From: Pyxicephalus adspersus
Taxonomy: Eukaryota; Chordata; Amphibia; Anura; Pyxicephalidae
Direction of reading: 5' to 3'
NCBI RefSeq assembly: GCF_032062135.1
Contig: NC_092858.1
Coordinates: forward strand, 167,189,515 to 167,253,514
DNA length: 64,000 nt
The first letter of the stretch is position 1, and every line of letters begins with the position of its first letter. Under the pieces are notes generated by a model. That model was given only the letters and a program-made list of their open reading frames with translations. It was not told the DNA's origin and did not search any database. Positions 11,103 to 20,824 of this stretch are shown piece after piece. The position numbers and the translations under genes are program-made.

Positions 11103-11823
11103 TTCAATAAATATTCATTAAAGTGACAATCATGTCAACAGAATGAGACAAACACAAAAATGCCATCAGAATCTAGACAGGAAGTCACCATTACAGGAAG
11201 GAGTTCAGCAATGGCAGTCTGTACCTTTCATTACTAGTAATAAAAGTCGGGAAATTATTTGGGAACAAGTTTTTTAGTTTTTATTTACCTTTGTAAACTA
11301 GAGTTTCCATTATTAGTCTTTCATTCCTACCTGCATGCCTTAGTCCAGTTACTGCTTAAGTGCTTCACAAGCTAATAACACACAAAACAACACGTTTCAC
11401 CATTATTTAAAGCTTTATCAGTAAAAATGTACATTAATGTAAAATTGCAGGTATAATTTAAAAACTTTTATCAGAAAGGAAATCGGGAACAATAAAATCA
11501 GAAAAGGACATCAACCTCAAGGCTTGGTTTTACTGAATATCATTGTCAGGGGTAACCCATAGACAGGACCGGAATGAACATTAGGCACACTAGGCATGGG
11601 TTCTTTGGTGGCATTCACTGAGATGGTTTCTCCTTAAATAGATATCAACTATCACTGACTGTGTTTTAGACAAAATGGGGTCCTGGAAAAAAATAGTGGA
11701 TCCCATCAATTTTTTACTGTGTTCATATGGCAAGGGTTAGCAGTTAGTAAAAGATGGTGTATAGAGTGCAGGGGTCAGCATATGTAAAATATAACAATAC
11801 AAGGTGTGTGGATAGCTGTACAA
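11103..11823. other. Non-coding stretch with one degenerate hammerhead-like motif
   Basis: On the minus strand, 11388-11421 reads CTGATAA, then 16 bases, then GAAAC and GTGTTG. This is the same architecture as 4860-4905, with the G of the first box changed to A. The rest shows no supported feature. Confidence 0.35.
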
Positions 11824-11833
11824 TTTGGCACAA

Positions 11834-12024
11834 TGTCATTGTGGGTGCACAGAGCTGGAGTCATTGTGGGTGCACAGAGCTGGGGTCATTGTGGGTGCAC
11901 AGAGCTGGGGTCATTGTGGGTGCACAGAGCTGGGGTTATTGTGGGTGCAAAGAGTGGGGGTCATTGTGGGTGCACAGAACTGGGATCATTGTGGGTGCAC
12001 AGAACTGGGGTCATTGTGGGTGCA
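11834..12024 (+). repeat. 25-bp minisatellite
   Basis: About eight near-identical units of 25 bp (CATTGTGGGTGCACAGAGCT then GGGGT), with few substitutions, run directly into an assembly gap. Because 25 is not a multiple of 3, the same repeat is read in all three frames, and none of the plus-strand frames contains a stop. The long open frames here are artefacts of the repeat. Confidence 0.95.
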
Positions 12025-12664
12025 NNNNNNNNNNNNNNNNNNNNNNNNNNNNNNNNNNNNNNNNNNNNNNNNNNNNNNNNNNNNNNNNNNNNNNNNNNNN
12101 NNNNNNNNNNNNNNNNNNNNNNNNNNNNNNNNNNNNNNNNNNNNNNNNNNNNNNNNNNNNNNNNNNNNNNNNNNNNNNNNNNNNNNNNNNNNNNNNNNNN
12201 NNNNNNNNNNNNNNNNNNNNNNNNNNNNNNNNNNNNNNNNNNNNNNNNNNNNNNNNNNNNNNNNNNNNNNNNNNNNNNNNNNNNNNNNNNNNNNNNNNNN
12301 NNNNNNNNNNNNNNNNNNNNNNNNNNNNNNNNNNNNNNNNNNNNNNNNNNNNNNNNNNNNNNNNNNNNNNNNNNNNNNNNNNNNNNNNNNNNNNNNNNNN
12401 NNNNNNNNNNNNNNNNNNNNNNNNNNNNNNNNNNNNNNNNNNNNNNNNNNNNNNNNNNNNNNNNNNNNNNNNNNNNNNNNNNNNNNNNNNNNNNNNNNNN
12501 NNNNNNNNNNNNNNNNNNNNNNNNNNNNNNNNNNNNNNNNNNNNNNNNNNNNNNNNNNNNNNNNNNNNNNNNNNNNNNNNNNNNNNNNNNNNNNNNNNNN
12601 NNNNNNNNNNNNNNNNNNNNNNNNNNNNNNNNNNNNNNNNNNNNNNNNNNNNNNNNNNNNNNNN
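12025..12664. other. Assembly gap (640 N)
   Basis: A run of N. The left flank is the 25-bp minisatellite; the right flank is unique sequence. The gap is probably unresolved array, and its true length may differ. Confidence 0.99.
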
Positions 12665-12846
12665 TTACCAGCAGATGACCCGAACCAGCACCTGGGGAAT
12701 TCTGCTTGTCAACACTCTAACTAAATGTTCCTGAGAGACATGAATGAGGAAATCTGTTGCCTGCCATTGCTAAACCAGACATCATTCATAGCTAAAAAAT
12801 ACACAAAAAGGGTCATAGAATTTGCAAACAGCCTCTTCTGCTATTG

Positions 12847-12889
12847 TATATGTATGTATGTATGTATGTATATATATATATATATATAC
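12847..12889. repeat. (TATG)n(TA)n microsatellite
   Basis: GTATG-type tetranucleotides pass directly into TA dinucleotides, ending just before a Tc1-like end that starts with TACAGTG. Confidence 0.9.
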
Positions 12890-12893
12890 TGTA

Positions 12894-13045
12894 TACAGTG
12901 AATAAAAGAAATATGCACACCTTTTTTTCTGATGTTAAAAAATTAGACCTAAATAAATAAATTCAAAACTTTTCAAACGTTACACGTGAACGTTACATTA
13001 GGAATGTGTCACTGTGACCAAAAGTTAGTTTGCTGGTTTAAAGGT
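12894..13045 (+). mobile_element. Tc1-like element 5' end fragment
   Basis: TACAGTGAATAAAAGAAATA, ATGCACACC, then TTCTGATGTTAAAAAATTAG and a TCAAAACTTTTCAAACG segment resemble the start of vertebrate Tc1 elements (CAGTG, ACACACCC, GATGTAAAAAA, GAGACC). Only the terminal region is present, with no transposase. It begins beside a TA-rich microsatellite, consistent with TA target choice. Confidence 0.5.
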
Positions 13046-13219
13046 TTACTTGTAGTAAGCCATTGGCATGGTATAGCATTGCAAAGCATAAATAGGTTTC
13101 TTGTTTACCAAAATTGGATCACCAGCCCTTGTAAATACAGTATAGTATATTAACCCATAATACTGGATTTCCACAAGACTGTGGCATGACAGAGGACTAA
13201 CTTCGAAGGTCAAGCACCC

Positions 13220-13880
13220 CTAACCTCAACCCTTCCAAATACCCCACTTTCCCCAATAATACACACACAAAACTGGTAAATGGCCGTTTATTACAAAACA
13301 TGAATAACCTTAAAAATCTTTTAATATACTCAAACACTTTAACCAATATTTTAATAACATAAATAAACCATCATATGAATATATAAACTATAACATCCAC
13401 AATATCCCAACAACCTATTAAATTATCATGGTACCAGTCCTTTAGGGCCTTCTACCAGGCACACAAACTCCTCCTTTAGATCTGCATCAGGATATATATG
13501 TAACCCCACCAGCTCAGGAACGATATTCCTAATACTATGCAGTCCTCACCCCAACACTCCAACCATTACCATCACTTTACCACAATCCGGAGAACTCCAT
13601 ATCAAAGATGGATCTCCAACCCCCAATGATACCACTCCTAAAACCATTTACCCCCAAGACCTTACTGCCAAACAAAAACCCTTGTACCATTAGGATGGGA
13701 GAGCAGGAAACTTTTCTCTATGCTGCCCTCTTAACAAATAGCCCCCCTCTTCCACACCACTAACTTTTTGCCTACACCTTAATCCTAAATCACCTTCAAA
13801 CCTCCCTTCCAAAACTATTAGTCAATCCGCCTAAATCCTTATCCCTTTCCTTGCCTGCTACCTGCCCACTAAAGTCATAC
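13220..13880. other. G-depleted block
   Basis: The plus strand is very poor in G over about 660 bases. For example 13741-13800 has about 2 G and 23 C. There is no microsatellite unit and no reading frame of interest. I cannot name the element. Confidence 0.6.
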
Positions 13881-13894
13881 AGGCCCTCCTCTAT

Positions 13895-14170
13895 GTTTCC
13901 CTACGCTCCCGGCCTGTCTGCAGCACTGGCAATCTTAAAAGTGAACGGCTCTTGAAGGGATTGTTTTAGTAAAAAGTTGGATGGGTCCAAAACAGAGGCA
14001 GCAGGACCATGAAGGGGTCTTCTTAACAAAATAATAGACAGACCATAGAGCAGAAGGCCTTGAAGAGGTTTTCCTAAAAAGTTTTTCAGGGGTTCTAATA
14101 ACAAAAAATTCAGGCAGGCCTTATAGCAGAGACAAATGTCTTACAGAGGTCTTCCTAAAAGAAAAGCAGA
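13895..14170. repeat. Degenerate tandem segments
   Basis: Phrases such as AAGGGGTCTTCTTAACAAAA, AAGAGGTTTTCCTAAAAAG and AGAGGTCTTCCTAAAAG recur at irregular spacing. Between them lie CAGACCATAGAGCAGA and CAGGCCTTATAGCAGA. This suggests an old, decayed tandem array with a unit of roughly 55-80 bp. Confidence 0.4.
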
Positions 14171-14634
14171 GGCCGAGGACACTAGAACATTAGATTGTCT
14201 ATTTTGTTTTAGTTTTGTTTTTGGGTGGGGAGTTGGGTAAAGGAGGAAGTGGTTTGAAATAACTGACTGTGGGGACAGACAACACCATGGTAACATATGT
14301 CAGGTATACCTTTTCTTGTGCAGTCTGGAAAGGTTTATTGCAGCTTGTTTGTGTTGGATCTGTCCTAAGGATTCAATTTTAGGCATCCCCTTTACTAATC
14401 TTTGCTACATTTTCCTATTAGCTTACCCAGGTTTATACCAGGTAAAAGGTATACCAGGTTTTTTTTTTCATAGCAGAAGAAACTATTAAGTCTTTCAGCC
14501 TACCAGTTCAAAAATTTTCAAGATCAGAAGAAGATGGCAATGATGGAGATACGAGAGATACTGCAGCCATCACAATGCTGGAGAGGGACACTTTGGCAGG
14601 TAAGTGTGCCATAACACGCAAATATACTAGGCAT

Positions 14635-14962
14635 GGGGCAGCACGGTGGCTCAGAGGTTAGCACTCTGGCCTTTGCAGTGCTAGGTACCAGGTTTGAATT
14701 TCGACCATGACACTATCTGCATAGAGTTTGCGTGGCTTTCCTCCGGGTACTCCGATATCCCCCCACATCCCAAAAACTTGCAGTTAGGTTAATTTGCTAC
14801 CCCCCAAAATTGACCTTAGACTGTCTTAAAGACATATGATCATGTTAGGGACATTAGAGTGTGAGCCCCTTTGAGGGACAGCTAGTGACATGACTATGGA
14901 CTTTGTAAAGCGCTACATAATCTGATGGCGCTATATAAATACTGTGTAATAATAATAATAAA
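14635..14962 (+). mobile_element. Full-length V-SINE-like element
   Basis: The tRNA-like head has an A box (TGGCTCAGAGGTTAGC, 14647-14662) and a decayed B box (GGTTTGAATTTC, from 14691). The V-SINE central block follows (GTGGCTTTCCTCCGGGTACT and later ACTTGCAGTTAGGTTAATTT). It ends with a GTAAAGCGCTACATAATCTG tail and AAT repeats. Length is about 330 bp. This is the clearest complete copy in the window. Confidence 0.85.
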
Positions 14963-15310
14963 CTTTTATGCACCAGCTTCGTATTTAGTGTTGGTTCTTG
15001 TCTTTGTTTAGTATTAGTTGAGCCACCTCTTTGTTAATTATTTAGAACTCATTGTGTAGGTATAAGGGAAAGAAAGGTTTCAGGCTCAGAGGTTTTTTTG
15101 CAAAAAATATAAAGTGTGTATTTTTCAATTTGCAATTGGTACATACATCAAAAGTACATATTACTTTTTAGACTATATATCCAAATGCCTGTTGATGACA
15201 CAGGGTTTGAATATTTTACCTAGACATAAAATTCCTTCTAAAGTCATACAAAGTACATAAAAAAGGTTGAAAACAAGACAAAAAAGGGGACCTGTTGTGG
15301 TCACGTAATT

Positions 15311-15347
15311 CCCAACCAGTTTCACATATCATAGGCTTCCTCAGGGG
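15311..15347 (-). ncRNA. Degenerate hammerhead-like motif
   Basis: On the minus strand CCCCTGAGGAAGCC is followed by about ten bases and GTGAAAC. The first box (CTGAGGA, 15338-15344) and GAAAC (15319-15323) are intact, but the GTH triplet and helix II are poor. Confidence 0.2.
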
Positions 15348-15389
15348 TATATAGTTGCAGAGGTTGTATGATTTGTTTAGTTGGAGTGC

Positions 15390-15770
15390 GGTCTAGATAA
15401 GGGAGTAAAGGAAGTAATATTCAAGCTGCATGCGGTGGATTTATTACAAACCCTGGATATTAACAGCTCTCCTGGCCGTATGGATTAACTACAAGCTTTA
15501 ATACACCAGCAGCCATTTTGGCTGTATAGATAGGATACTTTTATCTCTTTTCTTCTTCCCTTTTTTTTGGGATGAATAGATCTATACCTACCTGACTAGG
15601 TCTTCACTAAACCCCTACCTAGGGTATATGAAACAAAGACCATATATATTAACATCATAACTGTATTTAATCTACTATGAAAATACAAAACAATCTTCTT
15701 TCCTTGGGCTTGAACATATCAAACCGCATGCAGCTTGAATAATGCTTCCTTTACTCCTGCTATCTATGCG
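15390..15770. repeat. Inverted repeat (snapback)
   Basis: 15401-15435 and the reverse complement of 15723-15760 match over about 35 bp (shared core TATTCAAGCTGCATGCGGT), with weaker pairing continuing on both sides. The spacer is about 290 bp. It may be the arms of an unidentified transposon. There is no coding content. Confidence 0.7.
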
Positions 15771-16131
15771 CCAGCCAAAAGGAATATTTCTACTTTAATT
15801 GTTGATTATGTTTGAAATAAAGGTTGAACACCAACAGCACTCTCCTAATGCTGCCCCCGAGCACCTCGACCTCAAACCTTCAAATGCCTTTCCAACTAAC
15901 AAATTCCACTCTTTGCATGAGGGCAACTTTTTTCCCTTATTGTCTCAACTGACCTCCACTTTCAGTCTTACCCTCATTTTACTTGTTCCTCACTCCTACC
16001 CTTTGAAATTTAACTAATGCCCCCTTTCTGACCTACCCACTCGACAATCCCCTTTTTCTTTTCCTCGCTCCACCTAGCACTTTATCATTCTGTCTTTCTA
16101 CCCTCTCCTTTCTCTCATTAGCTTCAGGATA

Positions 16132-16334
16132 TACTGTATCAGGGTTGAACTGGGGACCTGGGAACACCAGTGGAAGTGGGAAGCAGGGGCCACCAGAACG
16201 CACAGCTTTTCTGGCACAATGGCAATTTTTTGTAAGACAGCATGGGCCAAGGGCCCACCAGAAGGCATCTCACTGGGGCACACCATAGGTTTTTTTCTGG
16301 TCTTCATGCAGGCCAGTCCAACTCTCCACAGTAT
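16132..16334. mobile_element. Short hAT-like element with CAGGGTTG ends
   Basis: The ends are CAGGGTTGAACTGG (from 16140) and CCAGTCCAACTCTC (to 16326), which are inverted repeats. The flanks TACTGTAT (16132-16139) and CACAGTAT (16327-16334) could be an 8-bp duplication with two mismatches. About 187 bp, with no transposase. Confidence 0.55.
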
Positions 16335-16740
16335 ATTTTTTCAACTGCATGGTTTGTTTAACTTGAGATAAACTTGCAAAAAAATGCTTTAATCAATCAG
16401 CTTGTGCCTTCAAGGCCGACATATACATATTCCTCGGTCACAGTAGCTGGTACAGTGTTGTGTCTGGATAAATGCTTTTGTTTGCAGTTCCAGCAGTCTG
16501 GTCTCTGTGTATCATATAATCACAGAGCAATGTGGAAACTAGCAGCCATGGCTATACAAGGTATGTATTACAAGGTTACATAAACATGATTATCAACCTC
16601 AGTATCAAACAACCACTCTGAAAACACTGCACGGCATTTAGTTATCTGATAAATAGAGGCTTTTGGCATTGCTTATTAATATTCCACTGCCAGCTGACCG
16701 GGGGAGCTGCTTCACTTAGAGTCAAATGGGGAACTGTACT

Positions 16741-17059
16741 TTTAAAGTGATAGTTTATAGTTTCAAAATAAAAAAATTTGGAGCAGAAGGGATAGGCAAT
16801 ATCTATTCTGCAACAAAACATACTTACCTCTTTTCCCGTGCACAGCTAAGTGCTGATCCCAGGCATACATATAGGAGTTTTGTTATTCTGGCCTGGCCAA
16901 TCAAGATGGCCAAAGACCTGTACCTGGCCCAGGTAAACATGGCAACGCTTGCAACAAAGCAGAGAGAGATGAGTTCATTTTTCAAAATTGCGATCAGGTA
17001 CTAATTTTTTTTTGTCCCTCCTGCAATCAAGATCCTGCCAAGTTTAGTGCAATTTTAAC
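16741..17059. mobile_element. Family B TIR element
   Basis: The left end TTTAAAGTGATAGTTTATAG and right end TTTAGTGCAATTTTAA are imperfect inverted repeats. Internal landmarks shared with other copies include AGCAGAAGGGATAGGCAATA, CTTACCTC, GGCCAATCAAGATGGCC and CCTGCAATCAAGATCCTGCC. Confidence 0.6.
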
Positions 17060-17225
17060 ATTTTATATTCAATAAAAAGAGAAGTAAGTTCTCAATAACT
17101 GATATTTCAAACACTTGCCTTCTTCACTAAATTTTATTTTGCCTGTTTTCTTTGTAAATCAAACAATACAAGGTTTCCCAGCAACTTATCAGCTCTGTCG
17201 CTGTCCAATGGAATCTCAATTCTAA

Positions 17226-17650
17226 AGGTGCGTACACACTTCCAATTTTTATCGTTCCAATCGAACGACGAACGATCGATTGGGCAAAAAATCGTTCGTA
17301 AAAAAGTAACCAACGACGCCGACGAACGAGGAAAATTGTTGGAAACGAACGACCGGACCGGCGGATCGGATTGGGCGACGATCGTTGAACATCGTTCGTG
17401 TGTACGGTCGTTCGTTGATCGTCCATGTTCAGAGCATGCGTGATGAACGAACGTCCGTTCACTTTCCTGTCGTGCACATAGTTCCTCTGTCGCTTAAACG
17501 ATCGTATCTATTGTGTGTACAATATCTACGAACGATCGTGTCGTTACCTCTATGTGCAGGATCGGTGCTATACGATCGTTCATATATATCGTGCAGGAAC
17601 GTTCGTCGTTCGTTTTCCGACGATAATAATTGGAAGTGTGTACCTAGATT
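17226..17650 (+). mobile_element. Harbinger-like MITE, young subfamily
   Basis: The ends read AGGTGCGTACACACTTCCAA and, at the right, TTGGAAGTGTGTACCTAG, forming inverted repeats. TAA precedes the left end; the right flank no longer matches. The interior is rich in ACGAACGATCG-type palindromic words and CpG. It is almost identical to 38404-38829 in opposite orientation. Its open frames on both strands mirror those of that copy and are not genes. Confidence 0.8.
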
Positions 17651-18200
17651 TTTATGTTAAAATATAAGTTTTAGTTGCATACATTTGCAAATCTATGTGG
17701 AAGCCACATTGCCCCATCAAGGCCCCTCTGTAAGGTTCGGTCTCCAACTCCAAACTATCAGAGGAACAATTCGAGCATATATATTATATGAATAAATTGG
17801 AACTCTTGTGTCTGGAGACTGCCCAATCCTCCTGACAGTGTTTATTTTTTTGGCTGGTAAGTGTGAAGGGAAACATTGGGTTCAATGAAGACATCAGGAG
17901 TAATTTCTGTGTCTTATTTACGAACTAGAACCATCCAGCCACTACCTAGAATGGTATCCATCACTCTTACCATTGTACACCACTTAAAGACCACAGAGAC
18001 TTTCACATTTCTGCTTTTGAGGTTCCATTGGCTGTGCCATTACTGAACACAAATCTGAACCAAAAGGACAAAAAGTAATGCATAGCAGCTTGAAAAACCT
18101 TAATTGTGACGGCACAGCAATTTTTTTCGGGCTTTAGCTGTATTTTTACCTGGGTAGTTTTTTGATAAGATGCTTACTGTAAAATGGAGACAAAGCTAAG

Positions 18201-18545
18201 CAATCACTGGCTAGAGAAGATAGGCCAATGTTTCTCACCCCGGGTTCCTTCCGAGGTTTCCAGGAATTCCTCAAGCAATTAACAATTTGTACCTCTCAGG
18301 TCAGTTTAAGTGACCTCAATCTGGCTATCTGTAACGGTGGCATTCTTCCCAATGGCCATAAATTCGCGAGACATTCTTCCCACTGACCACCACACTAATA
18401 TACTATGAGCTGTGAATATAGTAATTATAGAAGGGGGTTCCCTGAAGACCTGAACATTATTTCAAGAGTTCCTCATGTTAAAAAGGTCAAGAAAGCTTGG
18501 GATAGACCATCATGAGGGAACGTAGGTGATCCAAAGCTGGAATGG
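18201..18545. mobile_element. Family C foldback remnant, split by hAT
   Basis: AATCACTGGCTAGAGAAGAT before 18226 and GATAGACCATCATGAGGGAA with GTAGGTGATCC after 18500 are the two parts of a family C left arm. The interruption is the hAT element at 18226-18499. The right arm is not recognisable. Confidence 0.55.
18226..18499 (+). mobile_element. hAT-like element, family D
   Basis: The ends are CAATGTTTCTCACC and, inverted, CAAGCTTTCTTGACC. Flanks AGATAGGC (18218-18225) and GGATAGAC (18500-18507) match at 6 of 8 bases. The body carries GGTCAGTTTAAGTGACCTCA, CATTCTTCCCAATGGCCAT and GGGGGTTCCCTGAAGACCTG, the fullest family D signature in the window. Confidence 0.75.
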
Positions 18546-18631
18546 ATTTTTTTAAGTTGTTTGCGTTTAGCTGGAAAAATAAACATAAGAAAATGAATAA
18601 AGCTGTCAAGGATAGCACAGTAACGTTGCTT

Positions 18632-18659
18632 CCGGCGCGTTTAGCTGCTGCTTCAGGGG
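18632..18659 (-). ncRNA. Degenerate hammerhead-like motif
   Basis: On the minus strand CCCCTGAAGCAGCAGC is followed by TAAACGCGCC. The layout matches the 4860-4905 motif, but invariant bases are lost (final A of the first box, first G of GAAAC). Confidence 0.15.
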
Positions 18660-18991
18660 AGGTTGAGACTTACATTGTGGTCCAGATGAAGAAAATTCAA
18701 GTTTAGTAGGGATATCACTGAGGAGGATGGTATGAAGGTAAAATATAAAAGGGAACAACCTAAACGGTAGTACTTCAATTAGATGTTACAGACTGGCCAA
18801 TAAAATTTAACTCAGGGATAAGTGCTGGAGATAGAGACAAGAATCCTGTCTCTAGCTACTCAGACATGATGTCTAAGTTTCCCTCTCAGTGTATTCTTTT
18901 ATATACTTAACCAAGATTTTGGGGCTGGCATTTAAGATTTTGTCCTAACCTTAGTGGAGAATCTGTTATATTTAACTCTTTCTAAGTTGGG

Positions 18992-19074
18992 GATATAGTA
19001 ATTATACAAGGGGTTCCCTGAAGAACTGAAAGTTAATATTTGGGTTCCACATGTTAAAAAGGTTGAGAATGGCT
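18992..19074 (+). mobile_element. hAT-like family D, 3' fragment
   Basis: ATAGTAATTATACAAGGGGT, TCCCTGAAGAACTGAAAGTT and CATGTTAAAAAGGTTGAGAA match the last quarter of family D. The 5' part is missing. Confidence 0.65.
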
Positions 19075-19350
19075 AAATTAGAGTATGCTTTATATGAAAG
19101 TTAGTAAGGAGGAAATTAAGATAATGAAGAAAGGGTTTAGTTTATGGCCAACATATTTAATACTCAACATACAAGCATCATACTTAAATAGAAGAACAGT
19201 CTGCCAGCCACATCAACTTGGTGACATTTTACAGAGAACTGGTTTTAAAAAAAGGTGATTCCTTCAGTTATTAAGAATCAATGCTTAATACCTAGACAGA
19301 GTTTTCCTATACATCAAAGTTATGCGCCAAGATTACAGAGGGGGTCTCAA

Positions 19351-19388
19351 GTCCTGACGCGTTCCACCCTCTGGGCTTCCTCAGGGGA
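19351..19388 (-). ncRNA. Degenerate hammerhead-like motif
   Basis: On the minus strand CCCCTGAGGAAGCCC is followed by GGAACGCGTCAGG. Upstream identity with the 4860 copy continues through CTCCAAAATCC. The first box is intact and a GTC triplet is present, but GAAAC has become GGAAC. Confidence 0.25.
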
Positions 19389-20204
19389 TTTTGGAGAACC
19401 CACAGGTAACTGTATGGTGTGGTTGTTTCACATGAAAGACTAGGCGTATGAAAAACCGTGTGGGATGGAGGTAAGGAAAAGTCTGTCAAAAATAGATCAA
19501 TAACTCATAATAGCTTCCTACAATAAAGGTATAAAGAATACTGGACTTATAGAGGGAAAGATCCCTGATGACTTGTGGATAACAGGAAGTTATATGAACA
19601 ATAACTGTAATCATTTACGTTGTATGGAATAAAGCACTTACATCAGTCCTGGGGCTCAATATTTTACAGAATTTTGTAGGATTGAGCAAATAATCTTTTA
19701 AAATTTTAATTAAATGTTATTTTTTATTGTATCACAAGTTTTTGGAGGAAAGGCAGATGTTCCATCAGAATACTAAGCAGACATATCAATGTTTACTAAA
19801 ATCTTTGTAGCTCCAGGACCCTTTAAGATCTTCTGCAACAATAGATTTGGTAGAGACATCTTCACTTCTTATGTTTTGTCAAACATGGTGAGAAATCTCC
19901 AAGTACAAAGCTCTGAAGCTTTTGTTATTCTTTTGATGTTGTTAACCCCTGCAGACATAACAAACAGAAATCTTCAAGGAGCTGCATTATGTTTACTGAG
20001 GGTCATACCTAACTTATTCAAGAAATAACTTTTTGCAAAGTATTAATTTACATAATTATGTAAGGAAATGTAACACGTAATGAGCGGGATCCTCATTCAT
20101 TATAAATTTTACCTTCAGGCAAATGTTTTTTTCTTGATTGTACTGCATATAATGATGGACAGTTAAACCTAGGTATGTGTTTCAGTTTCTTTGATTCAAT
20201 GGGT
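19389..20204. other. Non-coding stretch, nothing recognised
   Basis: AT-rich DNA without supported features. Confidence 0.45.
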
Positions 20205-20824
20205 TAGTGATGAATAGTGTTGGTGTTCGAATTCAGATAGACTCGACCCGAAAAACACAAGATTTAGCACAAATTTGTGTGTAAAAATACTGTAAAAAAA
20301 TGAATATTAAAAAAATGTATTGAATGTGTGTGATTTGTGTAGCTAACTTTTATTTTTTTACAGGTTATCCCACAATGACAGGATGATTCCCATGGCTGCA
20401 CAGTGGGAATCCTCCTGTCAGTGTGGGATCCCAGGGCACTAGAGGCAAATGAGGACAAGTCTCCCTATTCAAAACCTCTAGTGCTCTCTGATTGACTGGG
20501 GAAAGCTTTCCTCAGCCCATCAGGGAGCACTATGCCTATTCCTGGATAGAGTTTCTCTATCCAGGAACACAGGACTCTATCCAAGAACACATACAACTAG
20601 TAAAGGGCTGCAAGAGAAATCAGGGGAGCGGAGCTAACAGCTCTGCTCCCCTCATTGCTCTTGCAGTTAGTTCTTCACAGTCCCGAAAAATAACCCGAAT
20701 TTTCCCACCATTGACTTTTATGGTGTTCGAATTCGACATTCAATCACCAGAACAATATCCCCCCATTCGATCGAATAGCTGTTGAAACGAATAGTGAGAT
20801 ATTTGACCAAAACTAGTGATGAAT
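20205..20824. mobile_element. Multi-hairpin repeat element with 11-bp flanking direct repeats
   Basis: TAGTGATGAAT occurs at both borders (20205-20215 and 20814-20824). TGGTGTTCGAATTC occurs near both ends in direct orientation (20221 and 20721). In between lie four successive hairpins: 20369-20427 (27-base arms, about 24 paired), 20480-20532 (25-base arms, about 21 paired), 20539-20567 (13 perfect pairs, loop TTT) and 20608-20666 (28-base arms, few mismatches, loop AAC). No coding potential. It is probably a non-autonomous mobile element of unknown class. Confidence 0.6.

Noticed and set aside
11754..12734. Three overlapping plus-strand open frames of about 290-326 codons
   Set aside because: They consist of the 25-bp minisatellite and the N gap.
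14635..14710. Possible tRNA gene
   Set aside because: A- and B-box-like words are present, but they belong to the tRNA-derived head of a V-SINE; no cloverleaf could be drawn.
17127..17660. Arginine-rich open frames on both strands
   Set aside because: They lie inside the Harbinger-like MITE and reappear unchanged in the copy at 38.4-38.8 kb. They come from its palindromic ACGAACGATCG words, not from a gene.
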